From a bacterium (GTDB taxonomy: Bacteria > CLD3 > SB21): DNA of 64,000 nucleotides. A program made the position numbers and the translations under genes. Positions 33,176 to 42,600 of the stretch are shown here, piece after piece; positions within the stretch are counted from its first letter, which is position 1, and the number at the start of each line of letters is the position of its first letter. The stretch spans positions 31,793 through 95,792 of the forward strand of contig WBUR01000010.1 in the NCBI GenBank assembly GCA_008933615.1, written 5' to 3'. The notes beneath the pieces are model-generated. The model saw only the letters and a program-made list of their open reading frames with translations. It was not told where the DNA came from and made no database searches.

Positions 33176-33856
33176 TTATTCTTCCAAAACGTATTCGAAG
33201 GTGAGAAATGAGGTAACGACAATAATGACGTCAAATGCGACGAGAATCTTAATCCAATCCAACGCTTCAACAAGTGATTCGCCTCTGAGGATGATGCCTG
33301 TTGCTTCTACAGACGCAATTATCGAGGGAATTGCAACGGGGAAGAGTAACACAGGCAGGAGAACCTCGCGCATCTTCGTATTCATGGCAATAGCGGAAAA
33401 AATCGTTCCAGTGCTGATGAAACCGAGCGTGCCAAGCAGGCATATAAGCAACAGAGCCGGTATCTCCTGAAAAACCGAAAGATTAAAAAACAAAATGAAC
33501 AACGGTAGTATAAAAAGTTCGGTGATAAACATAAACACGCAGCCGGACATGAGTTTGCCGAGATAAATGGCTCCTTTATCAATCGGCAGCATCATCAGCG
33601 CTTGAAAATTTCCGTTTTCGCTTTCGGATGCAAAAGCGCGGTTCAATCCAAGCGTGCCTGCAAAGGTAAAAGCAACCCACAAGATGCCCGGCCCGATCTG
33701 AAGTGTTTGCTCAGCGTCCGGGTTCATTGTAAAATTGAAGATGACAAGTACCAATACGCCAAATACGAACATGGCGCTGAAGGATTCTTTTGTCCGGCGC
33801 TCGGTCAGGAAATCCTTCTCGAAAATGGTCCAGACTTTTTTTAGAAATGGTGTCAT
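33176..33856 (-). CDS. ccmB: Heme exporter / cytochrome c maturation protein CcmB
   Basis: A 226-residue membrane protein; the ATG at 33856 (MTPFLKKVWTIFEKDFLTER) matches the usual CcmB N-terminus better than an earlier start. It has about six hydrophobic segments (FVFGVLVLVIFNFTM; PGILWVAFTFAGTLGLNRAF; LLLICLLGTLGFISTGTIF). CcmB is the membrane part of the CcmAB transporter that helps load heme c. No ccmA or other ccm gene is adjacent. The presence of a 13-heme cytochrome and two c-heme kinases in the window explains the need for it. Confidence 0.85.
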   Translation of the reverse strand: MTPFLKKVWTIFEKDFLTERRTKESFSAMFVFGVLVLVIFNFTMNPDAEQTLQIGPGILWVAFTFAGTLGLNRAFASESENGNFQALMMLPIDKGAIYLGKLMSGCVFMFITELFILPLFILFFNLSVFQEIPALLLICLLGTLGFISTGTIFSAIAMNTKMREVLLPVLLFPVAIPSIIASVEATGIILRGESLVEALDWIKILVAFDVIIVVTSFLTFEYVLEE

Positions 33857-33909
33857 GCAAATGAAGTCAGTGGCATGGGAGGAAAGGATCACAGAATATG
33901 CTTAATAAG

Positions 33910-33984
33910 TCGGGGTGGGGAGATTTGAACTCCCGACCTCTCGGTCCCGAACCGAGCACGCTAACCGGGCTGCGCTACACCCCG
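33910..33984 (-). tRNA. tRNA-Pro (CGG anticodon)
   Basis: Reading the minus strand, CGGGGTG (5' acceptor, starting at 33984) pairs with CACCCCG at the 3' end (33911-33917). The anticodon arm CTCGG-TTCGGGA-CCGAG gives anticodon CGG, decoding CCG proline. The T arm GGGAG-TTCAAAT-CTCCC and D arm GCGC/GCGT are intact. Discriminator base A at 33910; CCA is not encoded. C1-G72 is typical of bacterial tRNA-Pro. Confidence 0.95.
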
Positions 33985-33993
33985 AACAAAAAT

Positions 33994-34236
33994 TTATACG
34001 ATATCGAAAACGTAACTTTCGATCACCAGGTTGGCGAGTAGCTTTTGGCACATGTCGTCGACCGTCTTCTCAGCTTCCTGTTTCGTCATGTTTTCGAGTT
34101 TGATTTCTATATATTTTCCTAAACGAACGTCCTCAATATTCACGAAACCCATTGTTTCAAGCGATTGCATGACCACTTTACCCTGCGGATCAAGCACGCT
34201 GGCTTTTGGCATTACTTTAATTTTTGCTGTTAACAT
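33994..34236 (-). CDS. purS: Phosphoribosylformylglycinamidine synthase subunit PurS
   Basis: An 80-residue PurS (MLTAKIKVMPKASVLDPQGK, SLETMGFVNIEDVRLGKYIE, ending in VIESYVFDIV), full length. PurS forms the bridge between PurQ and PurL in the ATP-dependent synthesis of FGAM in purine biosynthesis. purQ and purL are not in the window. The tRNA-Pro gene begins 10 bp after its stop, so both may be on one transcript. Confidence 0.92.
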   Translation of the reverse strand: MLTAKIKVMPKASVLDPQGKVVMQSLETMGFVNIEDVRLGKYIEIKLENMTKQEAEKTVDDMCQKLLANLVIESYVFDIV

Positions 34237-34295
34237 AAATTCTACGTAAAAATTTGCGCCGCCAATATAGCTCTTCAGATATTCAGAGGCAACAA

Positions 34296-36068
34296 TTATT
34301 TCGTAATAATAATGCTTTTTCTGATCAAAATCTGTTTTGCAGTCGCATTCGGATTCTCCTTGATTATAACGTTGGGCTGCGTTCCGCTCTTTACTTTCGC
34401 GTTGAGTTCGAGCAGTGAGCCGCCGCGATCAACAATCAAACGAATATTCTCTCCGACTTTCAGGCTTTCAGCGTCCTGAACGCACCTGCGGATCTCCTCT
34501 AAATCAGTGTTAATTTTGCATTGGCCGAGTTCTTGGACGATGTCGCCCGCCTTCAAACCCAGCGCGCTTGCTGTCGAATTTTCGGAAACAGTAGCAACGA
34601 ACAATCTGCCCTTGTCGTCAATGTCGAAGTACCAGCCGTAATATGGAGGATAGGAATATTCGTAACTCAATCCCGCCTTTTCAAAGTAAGTTGTGACCGG
34701 GATCGTCTCTTTACCGCGAACATATTTTTTATAAAAACTCTTAAAATCCACACCCGTCGCTTGCTTAAAAATCTTGATCACTTTTTCGTCGTTGTAAGCT
34801 TTCTTTTTTTGACCGAATTCCTTATTGAAATATAAAACGACATCGTCTAAGGTTTTCTTGTTGTTTGTCTTATCTCGGCATTCAATATCCATGAAGTAGG
34901 CAATGAGCGCTCCTTTGGTATACATGGAGTTCGCAACGCCGACTTCTGCCGCCCTCAGACTTAAGTATTCCAGGTCATCGCGTGTGTCGGACAGCGCAAT
35001 ATTCTTCATGTCTTCATACAACTGCGACGGCGCTATTATTCCTGATCTGACCAAAGTTAATTTCGCGTAATATTCTGTTACCCCCTCTATAAACCACATT
35101 GACTTAAAACGGACAGAATCCTGATAATTAAAATTTGAAAGTTCCGATGGAAAAATCACTTTTGGATTCCATACATGAAAAAACTCATGTGCGATCACGC
35201 GGGTATAGAAACTGCTGCGCAGCGAAGCTTGACGGGTCGGCGGCGGAAGGAAATACGCAGAAGAATTCAAGTGTTCAAGCGCCCCGTAGCGTGAATTGTT
35301 CGTAGAAAAATTGAGCAAAAAGTAATAGTGTTTGAAAGGCGTTTCACCGAAAAATCCGGTCTGATAATGGATACATTGTTTCGTAAATTCAATAAGCGAA
35401 TCCATTGCTACATTGGACTCTGAATTGACTACCATGGTATATAATGTCTTGTTAAGTTCGAAATCATAGGTCTTGATTCTCGGACCGCCTGCTAAGACGG
35501 GGGAGTCAATTAGTCGATCATAGTTCTCCGCAAAAAACGAAAGCGGCTTTTGTTGATCAAGACCACACCAGACACGCCAATCCGACGGTAGCACATATGA
35601 AATTGTATAAGGTTGACTTTTGTGATTTTTCAGGTAACCGAAAACGGCGGGACCATTGAAGAAATAAAAGTCATCGCCCATTTCACTCAGCGTCGTGGGG
35701 AGAGTGTCCAAACTGTCTTCCGGGATGTCATGTGCAATATATGTTATTTTCCGGAGCTTTCGGGCATTTGAAATAGTCCATTCGTTTGCGCCTATGCGCT
35801 TTACAGTTAAAGGTGTGGCAGCGGAATCGAAAGCCCTGAGGCTGTCTATCCACTTTCCAAACTGACACATCTCGTAATTGCCGGGCGACCAGGCCGGCAT
35901 GTAGAACGTTGCAGTTTTTTCCGATATATTGATTAAATCTAATGTGACGTGGGCTTTATCTGAGCGCGGATTTCTTACTTCAACAGTGTAGTGAAACTGG
36001 GCATCTTGACAACGGACGACATCAATAAAAAAAAACAGAAAACCAAATAGCAATAAGTGCGTTTTCAT
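34296..36068 (-). CDS. M61-family glycyl aminopeptidase with PDZ domain
   Basis: A 590-residue exported protein: signal peptide 1-20 (ending VVRCQ), M61 N-terminal beta domain (about 25-200), a zinc peptidase core with VIAHEFFHVWNPK (HExxH; third ligand is the Glu in WFIEGVTEYYAKL about 45 residues on) and a C-terminal PDZ domain (about 480-570; ASALGLKAGDIVQELGQCKI). Known M61 enzymes remove N-terminal glycine and alanine from peptides. It follows glgA-like and galT genes closely (24 bp), so they may share a transcript, but no functional link is evident. Confidence 0.9.
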   Translation of the reverse strand: MKTHLLLFGFLFFFIDVVRCQDAQFHYTVEVRNPRSDKAHVTLDLINISEKTATFYMPAWSPGNYEMCQFGKWIDSLRAFDSAATPLTVKRIGANEWTISNARKLRKITYIAHDIPEDSLDTLPTTLSEMGDDFYFFNGPAVFGYLKNHKSQPYTISYVLPSDWRVWCGLDQQKPLSFFAENYDRLIDSPVLAGGPRIKTYDFELNKTLYTMVVNSESNVAMDSLIEFTKQCIHYQTGFFGETPFKHYYFLLNFSTNNSRYGALEHLNSSAYFLPPPTRQASLRSSFYTRVIAHEFFHVWNPKVIFPSELSNFNYQDSVRFKSMWFIEGVTEYYAKLTLVRSGIIAPSQLYEDMKNIALSDTRDDLEYLSLRAAEVGVANSMYTKGALIAYFMDIECRDKTNNKKTLDDVVLYFNKEFGQKKKAYNDEKVIKIFKQATGVDFKSFYKKYVRGKETIPVTTYFEKAGLSYEYSYPPYYGWYFDIDDKGRLFVATVSENSTASALGLKAGDIVQELGQCKINTDLEEIRRCVQDAESLKVGENIRLIVDRGGSLLELNAKVKSGTQPNVIIKENPNATAKQILIRKSIIITK

Positions 36069-36092
36069 TCATCCTTTCCTGATCAGGGTCTT

Positions 36093-37553
36093 CTATAATT
36101 TTGTCAAAGCACGTTCGTAAATCTTGATAAAGGGTGCGGTAAATTTATTCCAACTGAGATCGGTTTTCATTACCCGTTTAACCAAAACGTCCCATTTGTC
36201 TTTTTCTTTAAAAAACTCTGCAGCCATCAGCGCCTTCTTTGCGAGTTCTTTGTCATCGGCAAAAATAAATGCGTTGCCGCTCAGGTGTTTTTCTTTAATG
36301 GGGTCAAAAAGGTCGGCGACATGGTTAGCCTTATGCATTAAAGGAATGGCGCCATAATGTATGCCGTTAAGATAATAAAGTTCACTGAAATTATCGGTTG
36401 GTGGAATATACATGAGGTCGCAGACGGCAAAAAAGTTATGACGAAACTGATCATCCGGATCATGATACGTAAAAATTTTATGTTTATAATTTTTCGCGAT
36501 GGCGGATTTGATAGCACCTATCGACGCAGGGTTTTGATTGCCAATGATAAAAAACTGAAGAGGAACGTCCTTTAATGATTTCAAAAACTGCGTAATAGAT
36601 TTTTGTTGACGGTCAATATCCTCCGCAAGTATGCCTACAATAAGCTGGTCATCGCCGAAGCCGGAACGTTTATCAGCAAGAAAGCCTTCCTTGTTGGTTT
36701 GTTTGCGTTCGAACTTCTCCGCGGAATAGGTTTTGTAGAGCGTATTGTTGTTTGCAGGGTTCCATAAATTGTGATCGCCTGCGAAAGGGACGTCATTGAT
36801 CGCTTTGGATGCCGCCAAAATGCTTTCAAAATCATTGGCCGGTTTGCTGATCGACTTCAAACGTTTATGCATATACGGCACCGTAACGGCATCCGAGAAG
36901 GCCATTCCGGCTTTCAGGAAACTTAGTTTATTTTTATGCAAACATTTATCTTTGGCTTGTTCGTCGGCAATCATAGTCTTTTCATAAACCGATTTATCAA
37001 ATAAACCCGCTTCGTTTATGTCGTTGATAGAGAACGTTACGATGGTTTTTTTAAAGAAATTATTCCTTTTCTGTTCGTCCCGGATCATCGCCGGCAAGAG
37101 TCCCGTCGGCCAATCGCAGCAGTGAACAATATCCGGCTGCCAACCGAGGGTCTTCAGCGTTTCAATGGCAACTTTGGCGAGAAATATAAACCGTTCGTCA
37201 TTGTCCTTGAAAAATAGGTTTGTTCGAATATCCCGGTACATGTCGGCGCGTTTGTAATATTTTTCAGAATCGGCAAAATAAATCTGGGTTTTTGTTTCCG
37301 GAATAAACCCGGATTTGACGGAAACGGTCATGTCGCCATTGAACATTTTTACGGGAATATCTTTGAGGCGTATAATATCGCGTATGATATGTTTGCGTTC
37401 GTTGATCAGACTGTATTTAGGCATTAGAACGCGCACTTCATGACCTAACGCCTGTAAATACGGAGGCAATGAGCCCGCGAATTCCGCACCCCGTCCTCCC
37501 TTCACGAATGGATATACTTCAGAAGACACGAAGAATAATTTAGATTTTTTCAT
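36093..37553 (-). CDS. GT5 glycogen/starch synthase-like glycosyltransferase
   Basis: A 486-residue GT5-family protein of usual length. The N-terminus is KLFFVSSEVYPFVKGGRGAE, where canonical enzymes have a KTGGLADV motif for ADP-glucose binding. The middle (LIVGILAEDIDRQQKS) lacks the canonical SRL..QKG form with its catalytic Arg, and the C-terminal E-P-C-G-L loop is NFSELYYLNGIHYGAIPL. The fold seems kept but several catalytic residues differ, so activity or donor specificity may have changed. Downstream of galT by 21 bp. Canonical glycogen synthase is possible only if these changes are tolerated. Confidence 0.75.
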   Translation of the reverse strand: MKKSKLFFVSSEVYPFVKGGRGAEFAGSLPPYLQALGHEVRVLMPKYSLINERKHIIRDIIRLKDIPVKMFNGDMTVSVKSGFIPETKTQIYFADSEKYYKRADMYRDIRTNLFFKDNDERFIFLAKVAIETLKTLGWQPDIVHCCDWPTGLLPAMIRDEQKRNNFFKKTIVTFSINDINEAGLFDKSVYEKTMIADEQAKDKCLHKNKLSFLKAGMAFSDAVTVPYMHKRLKSISKPANDFESILAASKAINDVPFAGDHNLWNPANNNTLYKTYSAEKFERKQTNKEGFLADKRSGFGDDQLIVGILAEDIDRQQKSITQFLKSLKDVPLQFFIIGNQNPASIGAIKSAIAKNYKHKIFTYHDPDDQFRHNFFAVCDLMYIPPTDNFSELYYLNGIHYGAIPLMHKANHVADLFDPIKEKHLSGNAFIFADDKELAKKALMAAEFFKEKDKWDVLVKRVMKTDLSWNKFTAPFIKIYERALTKL

Positions 37554-37574
37554 ATGCTAAACTCCTGATTGCAA

Positions 37575-38588
37575 TCAATTGGGTTCGACCAGTTTGACCT
37601 GTTTAAGATAATCTGCCGCGTTTTCAGGCGGAGTGGGGTTGATAAAAAAACCGCTGCCCCATTCGAAACCTGCTACCTTGGTTAATTTGGGCATAAGCTC
37701 GATATGCCAGTGATAAGAGTTGGTATCCTCTGTTCTATTGACCGGTGCCGTGTGCAAGACATAGTTGTATGGCGGATAATCCAAAGCTATATTCAGGCGC
37801 TGCAGTGTTTCCTTAAAAATCTGCGCAAGCGGTAAATAGTTACTATTCGGCTGCATTTCAAAATGGCTTTGGTGCTGCTTAGGCAAAATCCACGTCTCAA
37901 AAGGAAAACGAGCTGCAAAAGGTTCTATCGATACAAATTTTTCATTTTCTATCACAATACGTTTAGCCTGGCTGATCTCCTGGCGGATTACATCGCAAAA
38001 AATGCATCGCTCTTTGATGTCGAAATGATGTTTCGCTCCATGCAGTTCCTCCAAAACGGCTTTCGGAACGACGGGTGTAGCGATCAACTGGGAATGGGTA
38101 TGATCGACCGTTGCTCCTGCGGCTGATCCTTGATTTTTGAATATGAGAATGTACTTAAATCGTGCATCCCTTTTGAGATCAAGGATACGGTCACGGTACG
38201 CGTAAAGAATATTGCCGAATTCAGTTTCGTTTAGATCGGTAATGTCCTTTTGATGGAAGGGCGTCTCGATGATGACTTCATGTGCTCCAATCCCATGCAT
38301 AAGGTCGAAAATGCCTTCGCCGCGCGGATTTATTTCTCCTTCAATTTGTAAAGCTGGGAACTTATTGGGTACTACCCGCAAGTACCATCCGGGCTTGTTA
38401 GGCTCAGTGTGAGAGGGCCGGTAAGACATTACTTCCGCCGGCGTAGTATGTTCATTGCCTTCACAAAAAGGACAATGCATGGCTTTTCTCTTTTTTTCAT
38501 CGGGAGCAAAATCGGACGGGCGTTTGCCTCGTTCCTCAGAGATAATCACCCAACGACTTACTATAGGGTCCTTGCGCAGTTCAGACAT
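37575..38588 (-). CDS. galT: Galactose-1-phosphate uridylyltransferase
   Basis: A 337-residue GalT, near the family's usual 340. CPFCEGNEHTTPAE gives zinc-binding cysteines, and GATVDHTHSQLIATP carries the His-x-His-x-Gln catalytic triad with the nucleophilic His. HWHIELMPKLTKVAGFEWGS completes the C-terminal half. It exchanges UMP between UDP-glucose and galactose-1-phosphate in the Leloir pathway; close relatives can act on other sugar phosphates. First gene of a galT, glgA-like, M61 run (minus strand). Divergent from the STAS gene. Confidence 0.9.
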   Translation of the reverse strand: MSELRKDPIVSRWVIISEERGKRPSDFAPDEKKRKAMHCPFCEGNEHTTPAEVMSYRPSHTEPNKPGWYLRVVPNKFPALQIEGEINPRGEGIFDLMHGIGAHEVIIETPFHQKDITDLNETEFGNILYAYRDRILDLKRDARFKYILIFKNQGSAAGATVDHTHSQLIATPVVPKAVLEELHGAKHHFDIKERCIFCDVIRQEISQAKRIVIENEKFVSIEPFAARFPFETWILPKQHQSHFEMQPNSNYLPLAQIFKETLQRLNIALDYPPYNYVLHTAPVNRTEDTNSYHWHIELMPKLTKVAGFEWGSGFFINPTPPENAADYLKQVKLVEPN

Positions 38589-38841
38589 TCATATCCTCAG
38601 AGAAGTGGAAAATCTTTAATAATGTCACGAGTGAATAACGGCGCAAAGTTAGACATTTTTTTATAAAAAGACAAATGGAAATTTTGAACACGCTTGTGTA
38701 ACGTCTAAAAGAATAAAAAACTTGCGTCTTTATCAAAATTCTATTATGTTAATGACGTCTTTATTCAAGCCCGACAATTCACATGTAACGTGATTAGTAA
38801 TATCAATCGCTGCAAACTGCAATATAGGGAGTATTAAAATT

Positions 38842-39555
38842 ATGGAAGGTATTCAAACGACGATCAAGTATACCGGCCCGGGTGATTCGATTGGCGTGAT
38901 TAAGGTGGGCGGTTATATTGATACGACGACTTCTTCCGAACTGGAACGCTCGTTGAGTTCACTTTTAAAAAAGAATCAATTCCGTATTGTAGTGGATCTG
39001 GGCGATGTAGATTATATTAGTTCTGCAGGTTGGGGTATTTTTATTAGTGAAATTAAAGGGATCAAAGAAAACAACGGCGACCTGAAGCTGGTGCGCATGA
39101 TTCCCGAAGTGTATGAAGTATTTGAGCTGCTTGAATTCCATTATATTTTGAAGGCTTATGATACGATCGATGATGCTGTAGATGCTTTTGTGAAAGAGTC
39201 CGGCGGATCGCTGGCAACGGCTCCGAAAGCGGCAGTTCCGCAAGAAACCGTCGCGGCCGCACCTGCACTAACGCCGAACGTAACACCGGCGCCATCGAAA
39301 ACAACAGCTCCGAAAATGGTACAAACGGCCGAGGATGATGAAGACGACGACCTGCACGCCAAAGCGGAAATGCTTAAAGAAAAAGAAGCAGATATCGATG
39401 ATATGACCGTTGATGAAAAGATTGAACACGCCATTTCCAAATATCCTCATTTGGGTGCTTGGCAATTGAAGAAGGCGCTGAATACATCCGAGTATAGTTA
39501 TACAAGCGTAGGGTGGTTTGAAATCCGTAAAAAACTTAAGTCTCTTAAACGCTAA
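38842..39555 (+). CDS. STAS-domain protein with a C-terminal winged-helix-like segment
   Basis: A 237-residue protein. Residues about 8-112 are a STAS domain of anti-sigma-antagonist type (IVVDLGDVDYISSAGWGIFI, with the Ser phosphorylation site in ISSAGWG). An Ala/Pro/Thr linker (about 118-155) with an acidic run (EDDEDDDLH) follows, then a basic C-terminal domain (about 175-237; HAISKYPHLGAWQLKKALN, WFEIRKKLKSLKR) that looks like a small helical DNA- or protein-binding module. Partner kinases of RsbW/SpoIIAB type are not adjacent. RBS AGGGAGT. It is monocistronic, ended by a strong terminator at 39619-39654. Confidence 0.85.
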   Translation: MEGIQTTIKYTGPGDSIGVIKVGGYIDTTTSSELERSLSSLLKKNQFRIVVDLGDVDYISSAGWGIFISEIKGIKENNGDLKLVRMIPEVYEVFELLEFHYILKAYDTIDDAVDAFVKESGGSLATAPKAAVPQETVAAAPALTPNVTPAPSKTTAPKMVQTAEDDEDDDLHAKAEMLKEKEADIDDMTVDEKIEHAISKYPHLGAWQLKKALNTSEYSYTSVGWFEIRKKLKSLKR

Positions 39556-39618
39556 TTTCGGCTATCGTCATTAAGACCTTTCAGACAAAAAGCTATTTTT
39601 TTTCTGTGTTCATTTTTG

Positions 39619-39654
39619 AAAAGTCTCACGTTTTACGACGTGAGACTTTTTTTA
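39619..39654 (+). terminator. Strong intrinsic terminator of the STAS gene
   Basis: AAGTCTCACG (39621-39630) and CGTGAGACTT (39639-39648) form a 10-bp perfect stem with loop TTTTACGA, followed by TTTTTATTTT. It sits immediately before the M1 peptidase gene, whose start must therefore lie after it. Confidence 0.92.
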
Positions 39655-39656
39655 TT

Positions 39657-42600
39657 TTGAGGCAGTTCCTGCTAACAGGGGCAGCAGCATTGGTGCCCGT
39701 ATTGGTCACTCCAGTTTTTCTGATTTCCCAAACATACAAACCATCATGGCAACAGAAAATTCATTATCTAATCGACGCAGAACTCGATGTCAAACAACGC
39801 ATCGTTAACGGGAAACAAAGAATAGTTTATACTAATAATTCGCCCGACACACTGCGAGTGCTGTATCTGAATGTGTATGCGAATGCATTCAAAAAAAACA
39901 GTTTTATGGAAAGTTATCAAATTGAACGTAACCAATTTGAAGGAGGCAGCATTATCTCGTATCTGAATGAGCGATATCTTGGCTTTAACAAAGTACGTGA
40001 TATTCGCGATGAGGATTACGGTTTTCTGGATTTTAGTATCGATGATACCATCTTAAAAATCATTCTTGAAAAACCGATATTGCCGGGAACGGCGCAAACC
40101 TTTTATCTTGATTTTGAGTTGAAGATCCCGTTCCTGCTGCGCAGAATGGGATGGCGGAACAGGGAGGGGATTGAGTTTTCCATGGCCCAGTGGTATCCCA
40201 AAGTATGTGTATACGATCAAAAAGGCTGGCACACAAACTATTATCTGGGACGCGAATTCTATGGTGAGTTTGCGACATTTGATGTGAGTATCACCCTTCC
40301 GGAAGAATATATAGTCGGCGCAAGCGGTTCGCTTCGGAACGCAACTGACATACATGAGATGATGAAGCGCAGCGGCGAAACAACCGGCCAAGATCGGCTT
40401 GTTATTACCTGGGATTCATCTGCAGAATCAGGTCCGTCAGGTAATATGGAATTGGAATCACTGCTCGCCGAGTTTGACGATCTTATGAAAGAAAAGCAAA
40501 TTGAGACCAAGCGCAGGACCTGGTTGTATCATGCAGAAAATGTGCATGATTTTGCATGGTGCGCCGATCCGGATTATATATATGAAAGTGTTGAACACGA
40601 GGGGGTGCGTATTCATTTGCTGTACCAGCCTGACGTCGCGGAAAAATGGAAAGAAATGAAAACGTGGACTTCACGAATTCTTAGTTATATGAATGATCAT
40701 GTCGGCAAATACCCATACACGGATTTTACGATCGCGCAGGCAGGTGACGGGGGGATGGAATATCCGAATATTGTGTTTATAACCGGCGATCGCGATAAAA
40801 AATCGCTGGCCAGCGTTACGGCGCATGAGATGGTTCATAATTGGTTCTACGGTATGGTGGCAAATAATGAAACCCTGGAAGGATGGCTCGATGAGGGCGT
40901 AACTTCGTACTATACTACGCGCCTTATGGAACATTTGTTTGGCAGGTACGCTAATATTGATTACGATTCACGATTCAAACAAAAGTGGTTCCCTAAGGAA
41001 GACGCGCGTATTGCAACGTATATGGGCCTAGATATGTGGATAAAACAAGGCTATGAAGAAAAAGTACTTCAACACTCAGATTTTTTTCAAAGCGACCGTT
41101 CGCACTTGTATTCTGTTTACTACAAAGGTGAAATCTTTATGTTTGTGTTGGAATATTATTTTGGCAGAGAGCGGTTGGATGAATTGATAAGGAAATTTTT
41201 TGCCGAATGGCATCTGCATCATGTATACACGGAAGATATGCAGCGCTATTTTGAAATGGAATCGGGAATTGAACTCGATTGGTTATTTGAAGAGTGGCTG
41301 AATACGACGGATGTATGCGACTATGGAATCAAAAATTCAGGCGGCCGATGGCTTGAAAACAAAAAATCTTATGAAGCGGATATTATTCTGACCCGGCGGG
41401 GCAGGATCGAGATGCCTGTAGATGTCACGGTGACTTTAGTCAACGATTCGTCCTTGACTTACCGAATTCCGGCTCATTCGGATGATCCGGACATTTGGGG
41501 GGCGGAGCGAAAACCGGTATGGAATAAGGTATCGTCTGAGTATTTACTCTACTTGGAATTGCCCGACGCGGTTAAGTTCGTTGAGATCGACACAACATTA
41601 TTATTACCCGATATTCACCGCATGAATAACCGGACGGGTTTACTCCCAAAAACGGAATGGCATTTTCAAATGCCGGTTGGCAGACTGGCGACGTTAAATA
41701 CGTATGTCATTGAGCACCGCCCGTCGCTGTGGTATAATGCTGCGGACGTATTGCGCACCGGATATCAATTTAACGGTAAATGGGCCACAGATGAGCATAA
41801 GGTCAAGGCCGGCGTGTATTACGGAATTGACAGCCGAAAAGTTGATTTTGAGTTCAATTATTCGACGCCGCTGTATAAGTGGGGACGGCAGTTGTATATG
41901 AGCATGGGAAGCTATCGTCTGGAGGGGCGTGCTGAAAACAGAATTTCACTCACAAAACGAATCTACAATTCCACGTTGTATCGTCCTCCTATTAATGATT
42001 TCAGTATCGGTTTTCGTTCCAGTTACTTATTTGACAGCCATTATCTTCCGCCGGGCATCTTTTGGGATAAGAAACACACGAATGTGGTTTCTCTTGGTTG
42101 GACGTTACAAACCAAGCTTTATAATTCGCCAAAACTAAAAACTAATTTCGAAACTTCCACAATTGGTTCGAGATGGCAATACTCTAAATTGTATATGACA
42201 TACAGGCACCCCCTGTCCTTGGTCAAAAAATATTTGTCGGCCACTCCTTATGTATTTGGAGGCTATTCGACGGGAAGGGTACCGGTGCAGGAACTTTACT
42301 ATATTGCCGGCGCATCGCCGCGGCAAATGTTTGACAACAAATTTTATCGTTCGCGCGGAACTATTCCGGACGGACTCTGGCGCAATAGCGGTTCCCGGCA
42401 TGTCAATTACGACGGCGACGGCAGCATGAGCGGATATGCGGATTCTAATCTTTTCGGCTCAAAAATTCTCGTAATCAATTTGGATTTAAATTACAGAAAC
42501 CCTTTTAAGTTCATCACACAAAAAAGTATTTTCTTTTTGACTCAATTTGAACCGTATTTTTTTTATGATCTGGGCTTACTGTGGAATGACGACGCAAAAC

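Noticed and set aside
39606..39656. GTG 39606 as the start of the M1 peptidase
   Set aside because: It would put a 10-bp terminator hairpin inside the coding sequence and lengthen the signal peptide; TTG 39657 is preferred, though without a good RBS.
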